From: Cristatella mucedo
Taxonomy: Eukaryota > Bryozoa > Phylactolaemata > Cristatellidae
Direction of reading: 5' to 3'
Assembly: GCA_009760855.2 (NCBI GenBank)
Contig: WPIO01000098.1
Location: forward strand, 1,421,001-1,481,000
Length of the DNA stretch: 60,000 nucleotides
Below, in pieces: positions 1 through 14,032 of this stretch (positions are counted from its first letter, which is position 1; every line of letters begins with the position of its first letter). Under the pieces are notes generated by a model. The model saw only the letters and a list, made by a program, of their open reading frames with translations. It was not told the DNA's origin and ran no database searches. A program made the translations under genes and the position numbers.

Positions 1-40
1 GGCGAGAGCCTTAACCCCTGGACCAAATAAGCATTTAAGC
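1..40 (-). mobile_element. SINE-A fragment (tRNA-like head, cut by window edge)
   Basis: The reverse complement reads as the head of the tRNA-derived SINE seen complete at 20.26 kb, including the A-box-like GGTTAAGG stretch. Only the 5' part is inside the window. The match is short, so it rests on similarity to the other copies at 16.9, 20.3 and 44.6 kb. Confidence 0.5.
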
Positions 41-171
41 AGGTTACAAGTGATCTAGTCCTAAAGTTCGTATCTCAATCAGAGGAGATAAGTGTTCTGG
101 ACCTTATTCCTACTCTCCTGCTCCTATGTTGCATTGATCTGCTGCTACCATGCATAACTAACATCGTTAAT

Positions 172-1250
172 ATGTCATTAGCCTCAAGTCATGACAAAGC
201 ACCTTTCAAAAAAGCTGTAGTCAGGCCACCTCTCGAGGAAGCGACACTAGACCAAGAGAACTTAAGCAACTACCATCCAGTCTCCCTTCTACCCGTCCTA
301 TCAATGAAACTTCAACCGGTCTTGGTGGACCAGCCGAACTCGCATATCGAAACCTCACACCTTGCTAGTAAGTTCCGGTTGGCCTTTAGAACTAATCATT
401 CCACAGAGTCAGCATAGCTTAGGGTATACAACACTCTACTTGGGAATGCAGACATGGGTAGACTGTCTCTGCTTGTCTCGCTCGATCTTTCAGCATCTTG
501 TGATACCAGCGATCACAAAGACATGAAGATGAAGTCAAGACATCCCGTCTTGACTTCTGCAACTCACTGCTTACTGGCCTACCAGCATGTGCAAGCAGGC
601 GATTGCATCTGGTGCAAAACTCCGTAGCGAGGCTTGTCTGTCGTTAGCTTCGCAGTTGCCATATTACTCCACTTCTCACCAACCTGCACAGGCTCCAAGT
701 CAAGCAATAAATCGACTTCAAGGTTCTGTCGCTCACTTTTAGGTCATTTCATTCTTTGGCTCCAGCCAATCTCTCAGATACACTCCCCCATCGGGGGCCA
801 AGCATTTTACCACCCGCTTTTCGGAATCTAACAGTATACTAATATCTCGTACAAACCTCAAATCCTTTCGAGAAGGTGCATTTAGTTCGTACACTCCTAA
901 AGCATGGAACTCCCTCCCGACCTGCTTCGGAACATCCCCTGACTTTACCACATTTAAAAAGAACTAAAAAACACCTTTTTAGGACAGCATTTAGTGGGTC
1001 GCTCTGATTCGTCCTTTACATGCTTTTGCATGCTGACACTGTGCATGCTGCCACTAACCACATTTGCATGCTGACCTTGTGCATGTCACCCCTAACCATA
1101 TTATTAATTTTGTTCGTTTATCAAGAATGATATTACTTACCATTCAATTGCATTTCTCTTTGCGGAAAATGCGAAGCGCCTAGAGAGAGATTGAGTTCTC
1201 TGAGGGCGCTTTATCAAGTGCATTATTAATATTATTATTTTTATAAGCTG
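172..1250 (+). mobile_element. LINE (L2/CR1-like) remnant, internally deleted
   Basis: Translation of 172-417 gives a reverse-transcriptase fingers segment with the motif NYHPVSLLPVLS and a following NHSTES, typical of L2/CR1-type non-LTR retrotransposons. The next part, up to about 540, resembles the LSASCDT palm strand. The text then jumps to the thumb and C-terminal region, so the YADD block is missing. The remainder follows the same 3' portion as the long copy at 40.1-41.45 kb, with several frameshifts. It ends with the hairpin AAGCGCC...GGGCGCTT and an ATT-rich tail. It is an inactive 5'-truncated relic. Confidence 0.85.
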
Positions 1251-2719
1251 TTTGATACTACAAACCTAACTACCTAGTGCATGCACTAAAAGTCTGCTTG
1301 GCTATGCCTCCTTACAAAATAGTGCATAGCTTGTGTCAGAACTTGTACCATGAAACTTGACAATGAAATTAGGGTACTATGACCAAAGTCCCTGGACGAA
1401 ATGTCCCGGACATATGTCCCTGACTAAATGACCAAGGACACAATTTCCCCATACAAAAACGTCCCAGACATTCATGTCTCCACACGTTACTGTAAATTAA
1501 TCATATTCATGTGTTTTTAAATATATGATCATTAGCTTCGATATTTCATTAATCAAATGTAGCATGTATAGTTTTAATATTTAATGAAGGCTAAAGAGAG
1601 ATTATTTGTGATCATCAGTCTCGATCTATACATGTGCAGTTAATCAAAGGCCTCTTTAAATGAAGTCACCGTTAGTTATTCAAAGGCCTCGAAAAATGAA
1701 GCCATGTGCCATAGTTATTATTCAAGCAAACTTAAATGACAAGATATCAAAGTTTAGTTATATTTACTAATGAATGGCTTCTGATTCACTGTAAGCATAT
1801 AAATATGTGGAAGTTACAGTGAAGGTCATTACACTAAAACCTGTATGTTATAGTAGGTTATAAACAGTTTTCAAATCAATAATTGCACAAGTGAAAGTGT
1901 TGAGTGGCTGTTTGGGAACGCCAGGTAAAACGTAGAGTGAATGTTCACTTAGAGCTAGTCGGTTATTCCCGATTTAGTCACGCTATGATCTAGATGACAT
2001 AATGATGATAAACGGATCGATGGTAAGATGATATCTTCACTGGTAGACGGTGCTTCGCAGTATTGTCTCCGAGAAATCAACCTGATTCAGTCAAAACTGG
2101 TGCACCAGTTCAGCATGGTAAAGGGGCCAAGTGGTGGTAGGCATTGTTTGTCAGTGTAGGAATTTTGCTTTGAATCTGTTAATCATACGGGAGCCACCAC
2201 AACTGACTTTGCAAAAATACACGGGGCTGAATCTGTTGCAGCCATATTCATCAGTAGCTGTGGCGGCTGGTGGTTTTTTGGTAGCCCAGCCAAAAGTGAA
2301 TTTGACGTTTAGTCTAGAGTGATCCAGGAAGTTTGCAAGATCTTTGGCCCGAAGATGGGTAGGTAGTCCCTAATGTTAGACAAAGATCGAGCACGATGAC
2401 TACTCATGGGAGTACTCGTCTGAAGAAAAATTTTAAATAATAAGAAGTCATAGAACATACCTGAATTACGAGATCACGACGATGGTTGCACTACAGCACC
2501 AACAATAGGACAAGCCGAGGCTCTTTGTTCAGCCGAATGAATACGGTACCCTAGGAGTATGAGTATGGTTTTAACGTGACTAATCTCGGAAGCAAAAAAA
2601 CAGCCTCGCTAAGACTAACATCAAACAAGTCGGTAAGGGCTCAATTACAAGACGTTCTTCTACTTTCCCGAAGCCAAGTCAGAGCTTGCATGCCGATACA
2701 GGAGATACACACTGTAAAT
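1251..2719. other. AT-rich intergenic stretch with short degenerate repeats
   Basis: No supported gene. Around 1385-1485 there are several variants of a short motif of the type GTCCCnGAC...ATGTCC. Around 1630-1740 the phrase AGTTAnTCAAAGGCCTC..AAATGAAG(T/C)CA occurs twice about 45 bases apart and a third time in part. The rest shows no structure I can name. Confidence 0.4.
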
Positions 2720-5700
2720 GAACTATAAGAACAATAGAATTATTGAGCAAACAGATAACCGATGAAGAGGTGAAACACAGAGGTGAAGTATATGAAGGCT
2801 GCAAGCACCACGGATGCAACATGGAGGGTAGCAGCATGGGATGCCGACGACTGAACGAAAGCCGACTCTAGCACCATTGCCAACACTTACTCGGTGTCGG
2901 TTCGCGACACTGATTCCATCGCCTATCGGGCTACGACACCTTGAGGTCACTCTTAACCGACATCTTCACACAAAAACGCTTAGCACTTGCCCACACCCTG
3001 GTTGGGACATGGGGCATGTCTTTCCAAGCACTAGTTGAGTGCTACTGATCAAGATTCACAAAATGCAGTGTCGACTAGTCAATGAGGCAGAGCAGGGATA
3101 AACGGCAGTAACTGACCTACGCATATGCATGAAGTACCGCTTTAACACCTAGAGCATGACCCGACACCTCGGGGCAAGACCCAGTAACGGCATCAGACCC
3201 AGGCTCTCATAACGCCCCCTTTTGGATTTAGGATTTGATGCCTGGAACACCAAACGCCTGCCTCAGCTGAGGCCCCTCAACTACTTATCAGGACCTGTCT
3301 ATCAGTCGGTCGTAGCTTTCCCTCGACGTACAATTTCATTTTGGTAAAGCAGTACCAGGGGGAAGCAGTGTTTCCTTTCATCAAAATACTGTGCTGGATT
3401 CGGGACGGCTGCCACCTGAGACCACCGAGCTTGCTCTGCTGCTGACGGCTGTGTCTTTCTGTCAGCACACTTGGGGACTGGCACAGACAGCTGCCGTGGA
3501 GACTGAGACGAACACACCACTTGTCAAGTTCTCTTTGCTGATCGCGAGAAATTGGGGATGGGAACGTGCCGACGGACGACCCCTAGAGCCGCTCGCCGCC
3601 TGACGGCAGCTATCTCCAAAAGCACTCCTCTTTTGTAACAGGTCTAGTTTACAGCCACCCTCGACTAAACAGGTACGCCCGGCTTACAATTGAATAGGGG
3701 CCTCCAAAGCCGGCAACTCCTAGGACCGCTTTCAGAGGTTGTGGAGTTTTCTCCACGCAACTCATCAAAGCAAAAGCACATCTTTTTGTAACAGGTCTCG
3801 TTTGCTGGCGCCCCAAGCTAAACAGCCCGACAGCCTTGCATTCAAATAGGCACCGTCACTGCCGCCAATTCGTACGTTGAATGTCGAGCTTTGTCCGGTC
3901 AACTTATCATAGCCGGCATGGTGGTTAGTGACATGGTGGTTAGTGACTTCAACGGCTGCATGCTGCCATTTTAGGCCATCAGGCAAGGCTAGTTCGACCC
4001 GTCGTTGTTCTGCTCTAAGCCTAGGAGAACATTAATTCGTCACTGGGCAAGATGCCCACGAGGTTATCTCTCGCCTACCCCCAAAGCCGATTAGCCTTTG
4101 GCATGCACGTGCTTGCCCAACAGACAGGTCGCCGGGTGAACGTTGCCTAGAGCTGCCAAACGCCGAGCGCCAGCAATTTGACGATGGTGGGGCAGAACGA
4201 CTACACAATAGTAGCTAGTGACGGTACAGACCGCAGACGGAAAGACAACTGACGACATAGGCAGCGAACAGCAGGCATTATTTGTTGACGGCTGCACCAT
4301 AGATGAAAAAGACACACTATATTCGTAATACTCGATGGAAGCCGATGACAGCAACGTTGCCATCAGTATCTCAACAACGGTTCCCGACACAACTTCCATC
4401 AACTTTACAGCTACGACATTTTTGCTGCTATTGTCGAAATACTATAATTAATTAAAGAAGACAAGCTCAGCACTTCGTAAAGCCCCGTTGGACATTGATA
4501 GCTGCTTTCAAAGCACTGGTACCCTGCTTAGGATAAAGACTCACAAATAAAGTCTGGGCACACCTGTGAGGCAGGCCGATGGTAAACAGAAGCAACTCGG
4601 TTAGGCAGTTGTATGCGGGTAATGGTTTATAACCTAAGAGGGGAAATAGACACCTGAGGATGTGACCCAGCATAGAGAATTAGGCCTGGGCTCTAAAAGC
4701 CCCACCCTTATTATCGGGCTAAGATTTGGATGAGTGAAACTACGAACGCCTTCTCTGCCTGATATTGCCCTGCAAATATTACTCAGCAGTCGTCTAAAAG
4801 ATAGCATTCGCTTCCCTTCTTCAACCCGTTTTCCAGGTGAAGCCTTACCTGTGGAATCATGTTTGTCCGATCAAAAGCAGAGCTTGCCCACGGAAACGCA
4901 TCTACCGAAGCAAAAGCATATCTGAAATCTTCCATTTTATTAAAATCGCACCTGAGAGAATCGGTGTTTCCGCTCATTAAATAAACGTGGTGGATTCGGA
5001 ACGGCTGCCACCTCGTCGCCGATCTTGCTCAGCTGCTGACGGCTGTGGCTTCCTAACAGCACTAGCGAAGACTGATACAGAAAGCTGTCGTGGACAAAGA
5101 AGAAGTTATCGTGGAGACTGAGACAGACACAACTATTGTGGAGCTCTCGTCGCTGATTTTGAGAACTTTGAGTTGGGCACTTGCCAACGGAGGACACACA
5201 GATCCCTTTGCCACCAGACGGTAGCGGCTTAAAAAGCAGGCCACTTTAAAAGCAGGTCTCCCTTGCTGCTGACCCGAGCTTGACTGGCCTACTGGCTTAC
5301 ACTCAAATCGGCACCCCAGCAGCTGGTATTTGTACGACCCCTTTCGAGGGTTGAGAAGTTTTCTCGAGTCAACTCATCGAACCTGGCTGCGACATTGATG
5401 CTTGTGACTTTAACATCACCACGCCAATATTGTATGCCATCGGGCGAGGCAGGTGATTGACCATCGAAGCTTTGATCTTTGTCTAGGGGAAAGCAGGCTC
5501 GTTACAGAGTTCGATGCCTGCGAGGTGATTACTCGCTCCACCACAAAGCCGTTCAGCATTTGGTACAAACGTGCTTGATCAAATGAGGGGTCACGGGGTG
5601 AAAGTTGAATAGGGCTGCCAAAGGCCGAATGCTAGCAGTTAAAGGACGTTGACTGAGGCTCTTGTAAGCCAAAAGGAAGACAAAGTCAGCAAGCACCACG

Positions 5701-8700
5701 AATGAAATGTTGACGACATCACCATGGCTGGCAAAGAGTGGCCGAATTCCGACTACACGATGGAAGCCGACGACAACAGTATTGCCGTCATTATCTAAGC
5801 TTCGTTTTCCGATTCAGCATATGTCAACTAGTATGCCATGACATATTGCTGTTACTGTCGAAAAGCAATACTTGATAAGAAAAAGCGCAGAACTTGGTAA
5901 ACCCCGTTAGTACATCGGTAGTGGCTCTCGAAGCGCTGGTGTCTTGCTAAGGATAAAGACTCACAACATGCACTCTAGGCACACCAACTAGGAACATAAC
6001 GGCTACACATTCGCAACTAAGCTAGGCACTTGCACGGAGGTGCTGATTTATAATCTAGAGTAGGCATAGACACCTCAGGATGTGACACATGTTAGGTATG
6101 AGGCCCGGTTCCTAAAGGTCAAGCCCTTGGTTTTGGCATGATGTGGTTATGCATGGAACTACAAACGCCTGCTCTGCATGAAACCCTGCAAATATCGCTC
6201 AGCACCTGTCTGTAAGTCGGTAGGGAACCTGTATATAAGCGCAAGTGGTTTCCTATCTTCCACCCGTTTATCTGGCGAAGCCATACCCATGAAAACATGT
6301 CGGGCCGCTCACGACCAGAGCTTGTCGATAAACGCTGGGCAGAACTCATCGACCTTGGTGTAGCAGTACCTTAGAAAATTGCTGTGTCCTTCCGTCACAA
6401 AACGTTCTGGATTTGGGAGTGCTTCTACCTTAGGCCACCGAGCTTGCTCTGCTGCTGACGGCTGTGGCTTGCTGTCAGCACTCATGCAGTGGCCGATGTC
6501 ATGGACAAGAAGACAGCTCTTGTTGAGACTGACACAGACAGCTTTATCAAGCTCTCGTTACTAATCTCGAGAAATATGAGATGGGTGCTTGCCGAAGTAC
6601 GACCTGTTGGCAATTACACGGTGGCTGCTTCAAAAATTGGTGCGGATTTGAAGGAGGTCTCGTTTTCTGGTGACCAGAGCTTGACCAGCCGGCCAGTTTA
6701 CGATCAAATGGGCAAAACCAAATCCGGCAATTCGTACGACTGCTTGGGGAGGTTTTGGAGATTTTACCTGTCAACTGATCGAAGCCTGATACGACATGGA
6801 GGCTAGTGACATTTAACAGCTGTATGCCGCTATTTAAGGCCATTTTGGGAGGCCGGTTGCACACCTTCGAGGCTCTGCCGTCAATCTAATGGAATTCCCG
6901 GTGGTCACTGGGTTTCATGCCCGCTTGGAGGATCCCTCGCCTTATCCCCAAAGCCGATCGGCATCATGCTGTGGACACTCGCTCGCCCTGAAAAAGGGTC
7001 GCCAGGTAAACGTTGCCTAGGGTTGCAGAAAGCCGAAAGCTAGTGATTTGAGGGCAGTGGAGGAGGCTCGTGTAAGCCGACTGTACAATAATTGCCAGTG
7101 ACAGGACGGATGCAGACGAAAGCAAAACCAACGGCAAAAGCAGCAACCAGCACGGCTGTATTGTGGACGGCAGCACCGTGGATGGCAAACACGCATTCTT
7201 GCTAGGCGAAGGACTTACTAAACGAAGGAAGCCAACATCAACAATGTTGCCGTCAGTATCTCAGCCTCAAAATACGGGTTCTGTCAACAATGCTGCAATG
7301 CAGTCTTCGTTATACTGTTAAAACACTACTTCATTTAGAAAAAGGGTTTCCAATTGGCAGCACACTGTTAGGCCATAGGAAGTTGATTTCGAAGCACCTG
7401 TGTCCTGCTAACTATCAAAAATCACAAAATGCAGTCGAGGCACACCAATAAGGTAGATATGGTTTAAACTGCAGTAACTCACCGATGCACTCACTTGGGG
7501 AGACTTTTTCAACACCTAGATTATGGTAACACGCCTGGTGATGTGACAGAAAGCATGGGTGCCAGATAATTCCGTAAAAGACCACCCCTGGGTTTGGGCT
7601 TACAGCTGGATGCATGGAACTACGATCGCCTGCCCTGTGTGAGGCACTTAAGATATTTACATGCACGAGTCGGACGTTGCTTTCTGTCTTCCACCTGTTT
7701 ACCAGGTTAAGACATTCCTATGGAATCATATCGATCTGGTCAAGACAATAGCTTGTCCATAGAAACTAATCTACCGAAGTAAACGCCTGGCTGAACGCAT
7801 TTCCCTTGGTAAAGCATATTACCTTCAATCAAAAGACCGTGCTAGATTCAGGAAGGCTGCCACATGAGGCCACCGAGGTTGCTCTGCAGCTGATGGCTGT
7901 CGCTCACAGTCCGCACACCTAGAGGCAGGCACGGACAGCTGTCGTAGACATGAAGACAGCTCGTGCGGAGACTGAGACAGGCACATCTCCTGTCGATGCT
8001 TATCATGAGAAACTTGGGAAGGGCATTTCCTAACGGACGATGCCGAGAGCCAACCGCCGCCAAACCGAAGATGCTGACGAAGCAAGCGCTTTTTGAAACA
8101 GGTCTCGTTAAGTGGTGCCCGAGCTTAACAGGCAGATGGCCATGCATTCAAATAGGCACCGCCACTGCAGCCAATTCATACGACCGCTTTTCAAGGTTGC
8201 GGAGCTTTCTCCTGTCAACTTATCGTAGCTTGCTACGACATGGTGGTTAGTGACTTTAACTGCAGCATCCTTCCATTTTACTCCATAAGGCGAGGGCACT
8301 AAAAACCATCGTAGCTTTTCTCTAAGCCTAGGAGAACATTCATTCTTTACTGGGCCCGATGCCCACAGGGTGATCTCTCGCCTAACCCAAAGCCGAAGAG
8401 CCTTTGGCACGCACGTGGTTGCCCAGAAGAAGGGTCGCTGGGTGAACGTTGCCTAGAGCTTGAAAACGTCGCGCGCCAGCCATTATAGGACGGTGGCGCG
8501 GGTTCATGTAAGATAACGACAAAATAGTTGCCAGTGACGGAACTGACACAGACGCCAACAGTCAATTCAAGAGTCAATTCAGAAGTCAATTCGGGGAATG
8601 ACAACAGAAGACATAGGCAGCTAACAGTGCCGAGTATTTGTTGACGACAGCACCAAAGACAGGCCGAGTTCCGAATACTAGATGGAATCCGGTGACAAGC

Positions 8701-11529
8701 AACGTTGCCATCGGTCTCTGAACATTGCTTCGAAGCAGCTTCCATCAACTATGCAGCTATGATATGTCGAGCTACTGTCAAAATATTATAATTAAAGAGG
8801 CAAAGCTCAGCACTTCGTAAAGCCCTGTTGGACTTGTGTAGTTGCTTTTCAAGTGCTGGTGTCCTGCTAAAGATAGAGACTCACAAAATGCAGTCTAAGC
8901 ACACCAGTGAGGCAGGCCGGTGGTAAACAGCAGCAACTCACTTAGGCAGTTGCATACCTGTACGGGTATATAACATTGAGTGGGCATAGACATCTGAGGA
9001 TGTGACCCAGCATAGAGAATTAATCGTGGGTGCTGAAGGCCCCACCCCTGATTTAGGGCTAAGATTTGGATGAGTGAAACTGCAGACGCCTGCTCTGTGT
9101 GAAACGCTGCAAATATTACCCAGCAGATTATTAGTCGGAATTGACTTCCCTACTTCAAACCGGTTTCTAGGTGAAGCCATACCTATATGTTCATGTTGGT
9201 CAGATCAAAAGCAGAGCTTGACCATTTAACAACAATTACCGAAGCAAACGCTTATCTGAAGGCATCCACCTTGTTCAAATCGTACCTGAGAGAATCGGTG
9301 TTTCCTACGATAGAAAAACCGTGATGGATTCAGAATGGCTACCACCTCCCAACGTCGAGCTTGCTCATCTGATGACGGCTGTGACTTCCTGTCAGCACTA
9401 GCAGAGACAGATACTGACAGCTGTCGTAGACAAACAGGAAGTTCTCGTGAAGACACAGGGAGACACAGCTGTGTGAAGGTCTAGTATCTGATTTCGTGAG
9501 AAATTTGGAGTTGGAATATTGCCAACGGAGAGCCCAGAGAGCCCCTTGCCAGCTGACAGCAGCTGCTTCAAAAGCAGGCATCTTTTTAAGCAGGTCTCCC
9601 TTGCTGGTGACCCTAGGTTGACTGGCCTGCCGGCTTACGAACAAATTGGCATCGCCACTGCCGGCTATTAGTGCATCCGCTTTCGGAGGTTGTTGAGCTT
9701 TCTCGATTTAACTCATCGAAGCCGGCTGCGACATGGATGCTCGCGAATATCACGTCCCGATGCCACTATTGTATGCCATCAGGCGAGGCGAGTGATGCAC
9801 CATCGAAGTTTTAATCTCAGTCTAAAAAAGCCAGCTCGTTACAGGGTTCGATGCCTGCGAGTGGATTGCTCGCCCCAACACAAAGCCGGCTTTGGTACAC
9901 ACTTGCTTGACCAAATGAAGGGTCGCTGGGTGAATGTTGAATTATGCTGCCGAATGCCAATGCTACGATCAGAGGACGTTGCCGGAGGCTCGTTTAAGCG
10001 AGCAAAAAAATAGTTTCCAGGGACAGAACGAATGCAAAACGAAGGAGAAAGGAAGGCAAAGTCAGCAAGCACCACGGATGAAATGTCGACCACAGCACAA
10101 TGACTGGCAGAGTGGCCAAATTCAGATTACACGACGGAATCCGACAACAGCAATATTGCAGTCAGTATCTCAGCTTCAGTAACCGATGCAGTATTCTTCG
10201 ACTATTCTGGTATGACGTATTGGTGTTACTGTCAAAAGACAATTCTTAAAGAGCAAAAGCTCAGCACTTTGCAGAGCCCCGTTTGTACATCGGTAGTGGC
10301 TTTCGAAGCACTGGTGTCTTGCTAAGGATAAAGGCTCAAAAAATGCATTGAAGGCTGACAAATGAACAAGAGCAGGGCTAACCATTAGCAAGTTAACCAA
10401 GGCAGTTAGTGAAGGTATAGATTTATAACCTAGAGTAGGCATCGACCACTCCAGGATGTGTCACAGCATCAGGCCTGATTCCTGAAAGCCCAACCCCAGG
10501 TTATGGCCTTACGTTGGGATGCACGGAACTACTAACACCTGCTTTGCATGAAACATTGCAAATTTTGGTTCGCAAGTGTCTATAATTTAGAAGTGGCTTC
10601 CCTTCTTCCACTCCTTTACCTGGTGAATCACTTTACCTATTAAAACATGTCGGGCTGCTCAAGACCAGAGGTTGTCAATGGAAACGCATCTACAGAAGTA
10701 AAAGCTTGGCTGAAATCATCAACCTTGGTAAAGCAGTACCTAAGAGAAGTGGTGTGTCCTTCCATTAAAAACCCATGCTGGTTTCGAGACTACTGCCACC
10801 TGAGGGTACCAAGCTTGCTGTGCTGCTGACGACTGTTGCTTCCTGTCAGCACAGGTGATTACAAGCACAGACAGCAGTCGTGGAGACTCGTATGGACACG
10901 GGTGTTGTTGAGTTCGTCTTGCTCAACGCGAGAAATTGGGTATGGGCACATGCCGACGATCGACCCAGAGAGGCACTCGCTGCCAGACAGCAGCTGTTTC
11001 TAAGGTAAACTGAGTTTGAAACAGGTCTAGTTTACTTGCACCCCAAGCTTGCCAGGGTCAACGGCTTACGATCAAATCGGCAGAGCCACAGCCTGCGATT
11101 CGTACGTCCGGTTTAGAAAGATGGGGAGCTTTCTCCGGTCAACTTATCTAAGCTGGCTACGACATGGTGGTTCGCAATGTCAATGGCTGCATTCTGCCAT
11201 TTGATGCCGTCAGGCGAACCTAGTAGGACAAGTCGCAGCTCTGCTATAAGTCTAAGAGATCATTAACTTACCGTTGGGCCCGATGCTCACGAGGTCATCC
11301 CTCGCTCTACCCCACACTTCGGATAGGCCACCTCCCACAACCGAGCTTGCTCTTCTGCCGACGGCTTTGACTTCTTGTCAGCAATAGCAGAGAAAGATAG
11401 AGACAGAAACGTAGACACTGAGCACAGGGCACTTAGAACAGGGCAGTGGCACTCTTGGGCCAAATTTAAGTTCGGCACCGACCGACAGAGGAACGACAGA
11501 GACCCTTGCCAACAGACGGCAGGTGCTTC

Positions 11530-12345
11530 AAAAGCAGGCGCCTTTTAAAGCAGTCTTCCCTTGCTGGTTACTTGAGTTTACCTGTCCTGCCAGCTTACGA
11601 ACAAATCGGCACAGCGACTACCTTTGTACGGCCGCTTTTGGACATTGTGGAGCTTTCCACTTATGATAGCGAAAATGCACAAGGCCCTCACGTATCCATT
11701 GTTTCGGCAGAACACACAAGCAGCATTGCTGCCAGCCGTACAAAGCACAGGGCAGTGGTACTCTCGGGCCAAAGGCAGCAGACTGTTACCTGCCCAATCG
11801 TATCATCAAATATCTCAATTCGACTGTGTGATGGGCATACTGAACGAGTTCAGAAATCAAAGAGGAAGTTTGCAGCAGCTGTGGCACTGCTGCACTTTTC
11901 GTGCTTAGTCCATCTTTTTAGTTCAGGTCAGCTGCTTCAAAATTAGGTGCCTTTTAAAGCAGTCTTCCCTTGCTGGTTACTTGAGTTTACCTGTCCTGCC
12001 AGCTTACGAACAAATCGGCAGAGCAACTACCTTTGTACGGTAGCTTTTGTAAATTGTGGAACTTTCCACTTATGATAGCAATTATTCGCATGGCCCTCAA
12101 GTATCACTTGTTTCGGCAGAACACACAAGCAGCATTGCTGCTAGCCGTTCTAAGCACAGGGCAGTGGTACTCTCGGGTCAAAGGCAGCAGACTGTTACCT
12201 GCCCGATCGTATCATCAAACATCTCAATTCGGCTGCCTGGTGGGCATACTAAACGAGTTCAGAAATCAAAGAGGAAGTTTGCTGCAGCTGTGGCACTGCT
12301 GCACTTTTCATGTTTAGTCTATCATTTCGGTTCAGGTCAGCAAAG
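11530..12345. repeat. Two-copy tandem duplication, period ~409 bp
   Basis: The text starting GCCTTTTAAAGCAGTCTTCC at 11540 repeats at 11949 and stays highly similar through the phrase TTTCGGCAGAACACACAAGCA to about 12340. Each copy joins part of the 1.45 kb unit (up to GGAGCTTTCC) to about 280 bp of sequence not seen in other units. The copies are much more alike than the array units are to each other, so this duplication is younger. Each has a ~95-codon open frame in two frames, but nothing recognisable. Confidence 0.85.
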
Positions 12346-12764
12346 TCTCTACTATATCATGAGCAATTCTAACGGCCAAATGCAGTGGCCATTTTCAAGT
12401 GTCACAAGTGCAAGTTCTGGGTAGGTACTAATGACTTTCGGATAATGATAATGATTATAACAACTGAAACGCTAACAAAAGGATAGAGGTTTACTGCAGC
12501 ACACTAACCGGTTAGCCAACTTTTCTCGTGACACTCAGATCTCTCTTTAACCCTTTCTGGCCAGTTGCATTTTAATCCTTTTCTATCTGAAATTCTGCTA
12601 ATAATTGCAGTTGCGCGTACATACAAGGCTGTATACCATTTGCTGTCAGCCACTAGTCATGATGGTCAGCATAGAGATACCGTTTGATATTCCAGTAAGA
12701 TGTGCCACTCCACCTGGATTGTTTGTTGTAATTGGGAGTCGCCTGTTCTCTTTTGAAGACCTGG

Positions 12765-13095
12765 TCGTCCAGTCAAGTGGAACTGAGCTGAGGCGAGAAC
12801 AGCACTAGGGCTACAGAACGAAGTCTCACCAAGTTTTCCTTTGGTTTTACGCCTGGAAGAACCACTTTGTAAATCGGTGGCAAGTCTGGTTCTAGCATGC
12901 CACGCCGACTCCCATCTATCGGTGATGTTGCCACTGTTACTTAACTCTTATCTAAGAAGGCGAGCTTACGATGGAGAGGTAGCACACTTGAAAGAATTGC
13001 TAGCCTCAAATCCTACGATCCTTGGCCTCACCCAATCGTGGTTCTGGATTCTGATGTGTTTCTTATGACCCCTAATATTCTGTGGCTACGTGTGA
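12765..13095 (+). pseudogene. Ankyrin-like gene fragment, duplicated at 50.1 kb
   Basis: This segment is similar over its whole length to 50135-50467. The plus-strand frame near 12960-13020 reads AYDGEVAHLKELLASNPTI, which looks like the helical part of an ankyrin repeat. No intact gene or reliable splice sites surround it. It sits inside the tandem array, directly upstream of a LINE 3' remnant, and appears to have arrived as part of a larger insertion. The ankyrin reading is inference from one short helix-like stretch. Confidence 0.45.
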
Positions 13096-13476
13096 TTTGC
13101 ATTTAGTTCGTATGCTCCTAAAGACTGAAAACTCCTTGCACCTTGTGGCTTAACATCCCTTGACTTGACTACATTTTAAAAGAACTACAAAACACACCTG
13201 TTTAGGACAGCATTGAGTGGGTCCCTGTGACTCGTCCTTCATGTGCTGATGCATGCTGACACGGTGCATGTTGCCACTAGCCACTAGCCACATTTGCATG
13301 CTGACATTGTGCATGTCACCCCTAACCATGTTATTAATGTTGTTTGTTTATCAAGCATAATATTTCTCACTATTTTATTGCATTACCCTTTGCAGCAAAT
13401 GTAAAGCACCTAGAAAGAGAATAAGTTCTCTGAGGGCGCTTCATAAAGTGCATTATTATTAATATTATTATTCTCG
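13096..13476 (+). mobile_element. LINE (L2/CR1-like) 3' remnant
   Basis: It begins with the CATTTAGTTCGTATGCTCC block that encodes the SSYAP part of the LINE C-terminus. It continues through TTTAGGACAGCATT and the GCATGCTGACA spacer, and ends with the AAAGAGAATAAGTTCTCTGAGGGCGCTT hairpin and an ATT tail. The protein part has frame breaks. It is a dead 5'-truncated copy. Confidence 0.85.
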
Positions 13477-13865
13477 ATTCAAACTCATCGACGGCGGCTA
13501 GGACAAGAATCTGGCGGCTATAACGTGCCCATGCTGCTATTTTATGCCATAAGACGAGGCGAGTAGTACACAATCGAAGTTTTAATCTCAGTCTAGGGGA
13601 AAGCCAGCTCGTTACAGGGTTAAATGCCTGCGAGGGGATTACTCGCCCCATCCCAAAGCCATTCAGCATTTGGCACACACGTGCTTGACCAACTGAAGGG
13701 AACTGAAGGGTCGCTGGGTGAACGTTATATAGGGCTGCAGAAGGCCGAACGCTAGCAATTAGAGGGTGTTGGCCGCGGCTCGTGTAAGCCAACGGCAGAA
13801 CAGTTGCCAGTCACAGGATGGATGTAGACGGAAGGAGAATGGAAGACAAAGTCAACAAGAACCAC

Positions 13866-14032
13866 AGATAGCTCACAAGGTAAGGGTGTGGCTTTATATG
13901 ACCTCAGCCTTGAGGTCGTGGGTGGAAATCCTGTAGTGGGCATTTCTTTATCACCACAGCAAGAGGTGGTGATAGCTGTAAAGACCCTTCTGTCGCTATA
14001 GGAAAAGAGGCCGTTAAATCGGCTAGTATATT
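13866..14032 (+). mobile_element. SINE-B copy (tRNA-derived)
   Basis: It matches the complete copies at 39.9 and 44.3 kb: a GGTAAGG A-box region, AGGTCGTGGG leading into a degenerate B box, the body GGTGGTGATAGC.GTAAAG.C.CTTCTGTCGCTAT, and the tail GTTAAATCGGCTAG. The head is diverged. It is inserted in the 1.45 kb array. Confidence 0.75.

Noticed and set aside
8347-8748. A 133-codon minus-strand frame in the tandem array
   Set aside because: The corresponding frames in other units (4091-4402, 14454-14774) are broken at different places and the protein has no motif, so no selection on coding is apparent.
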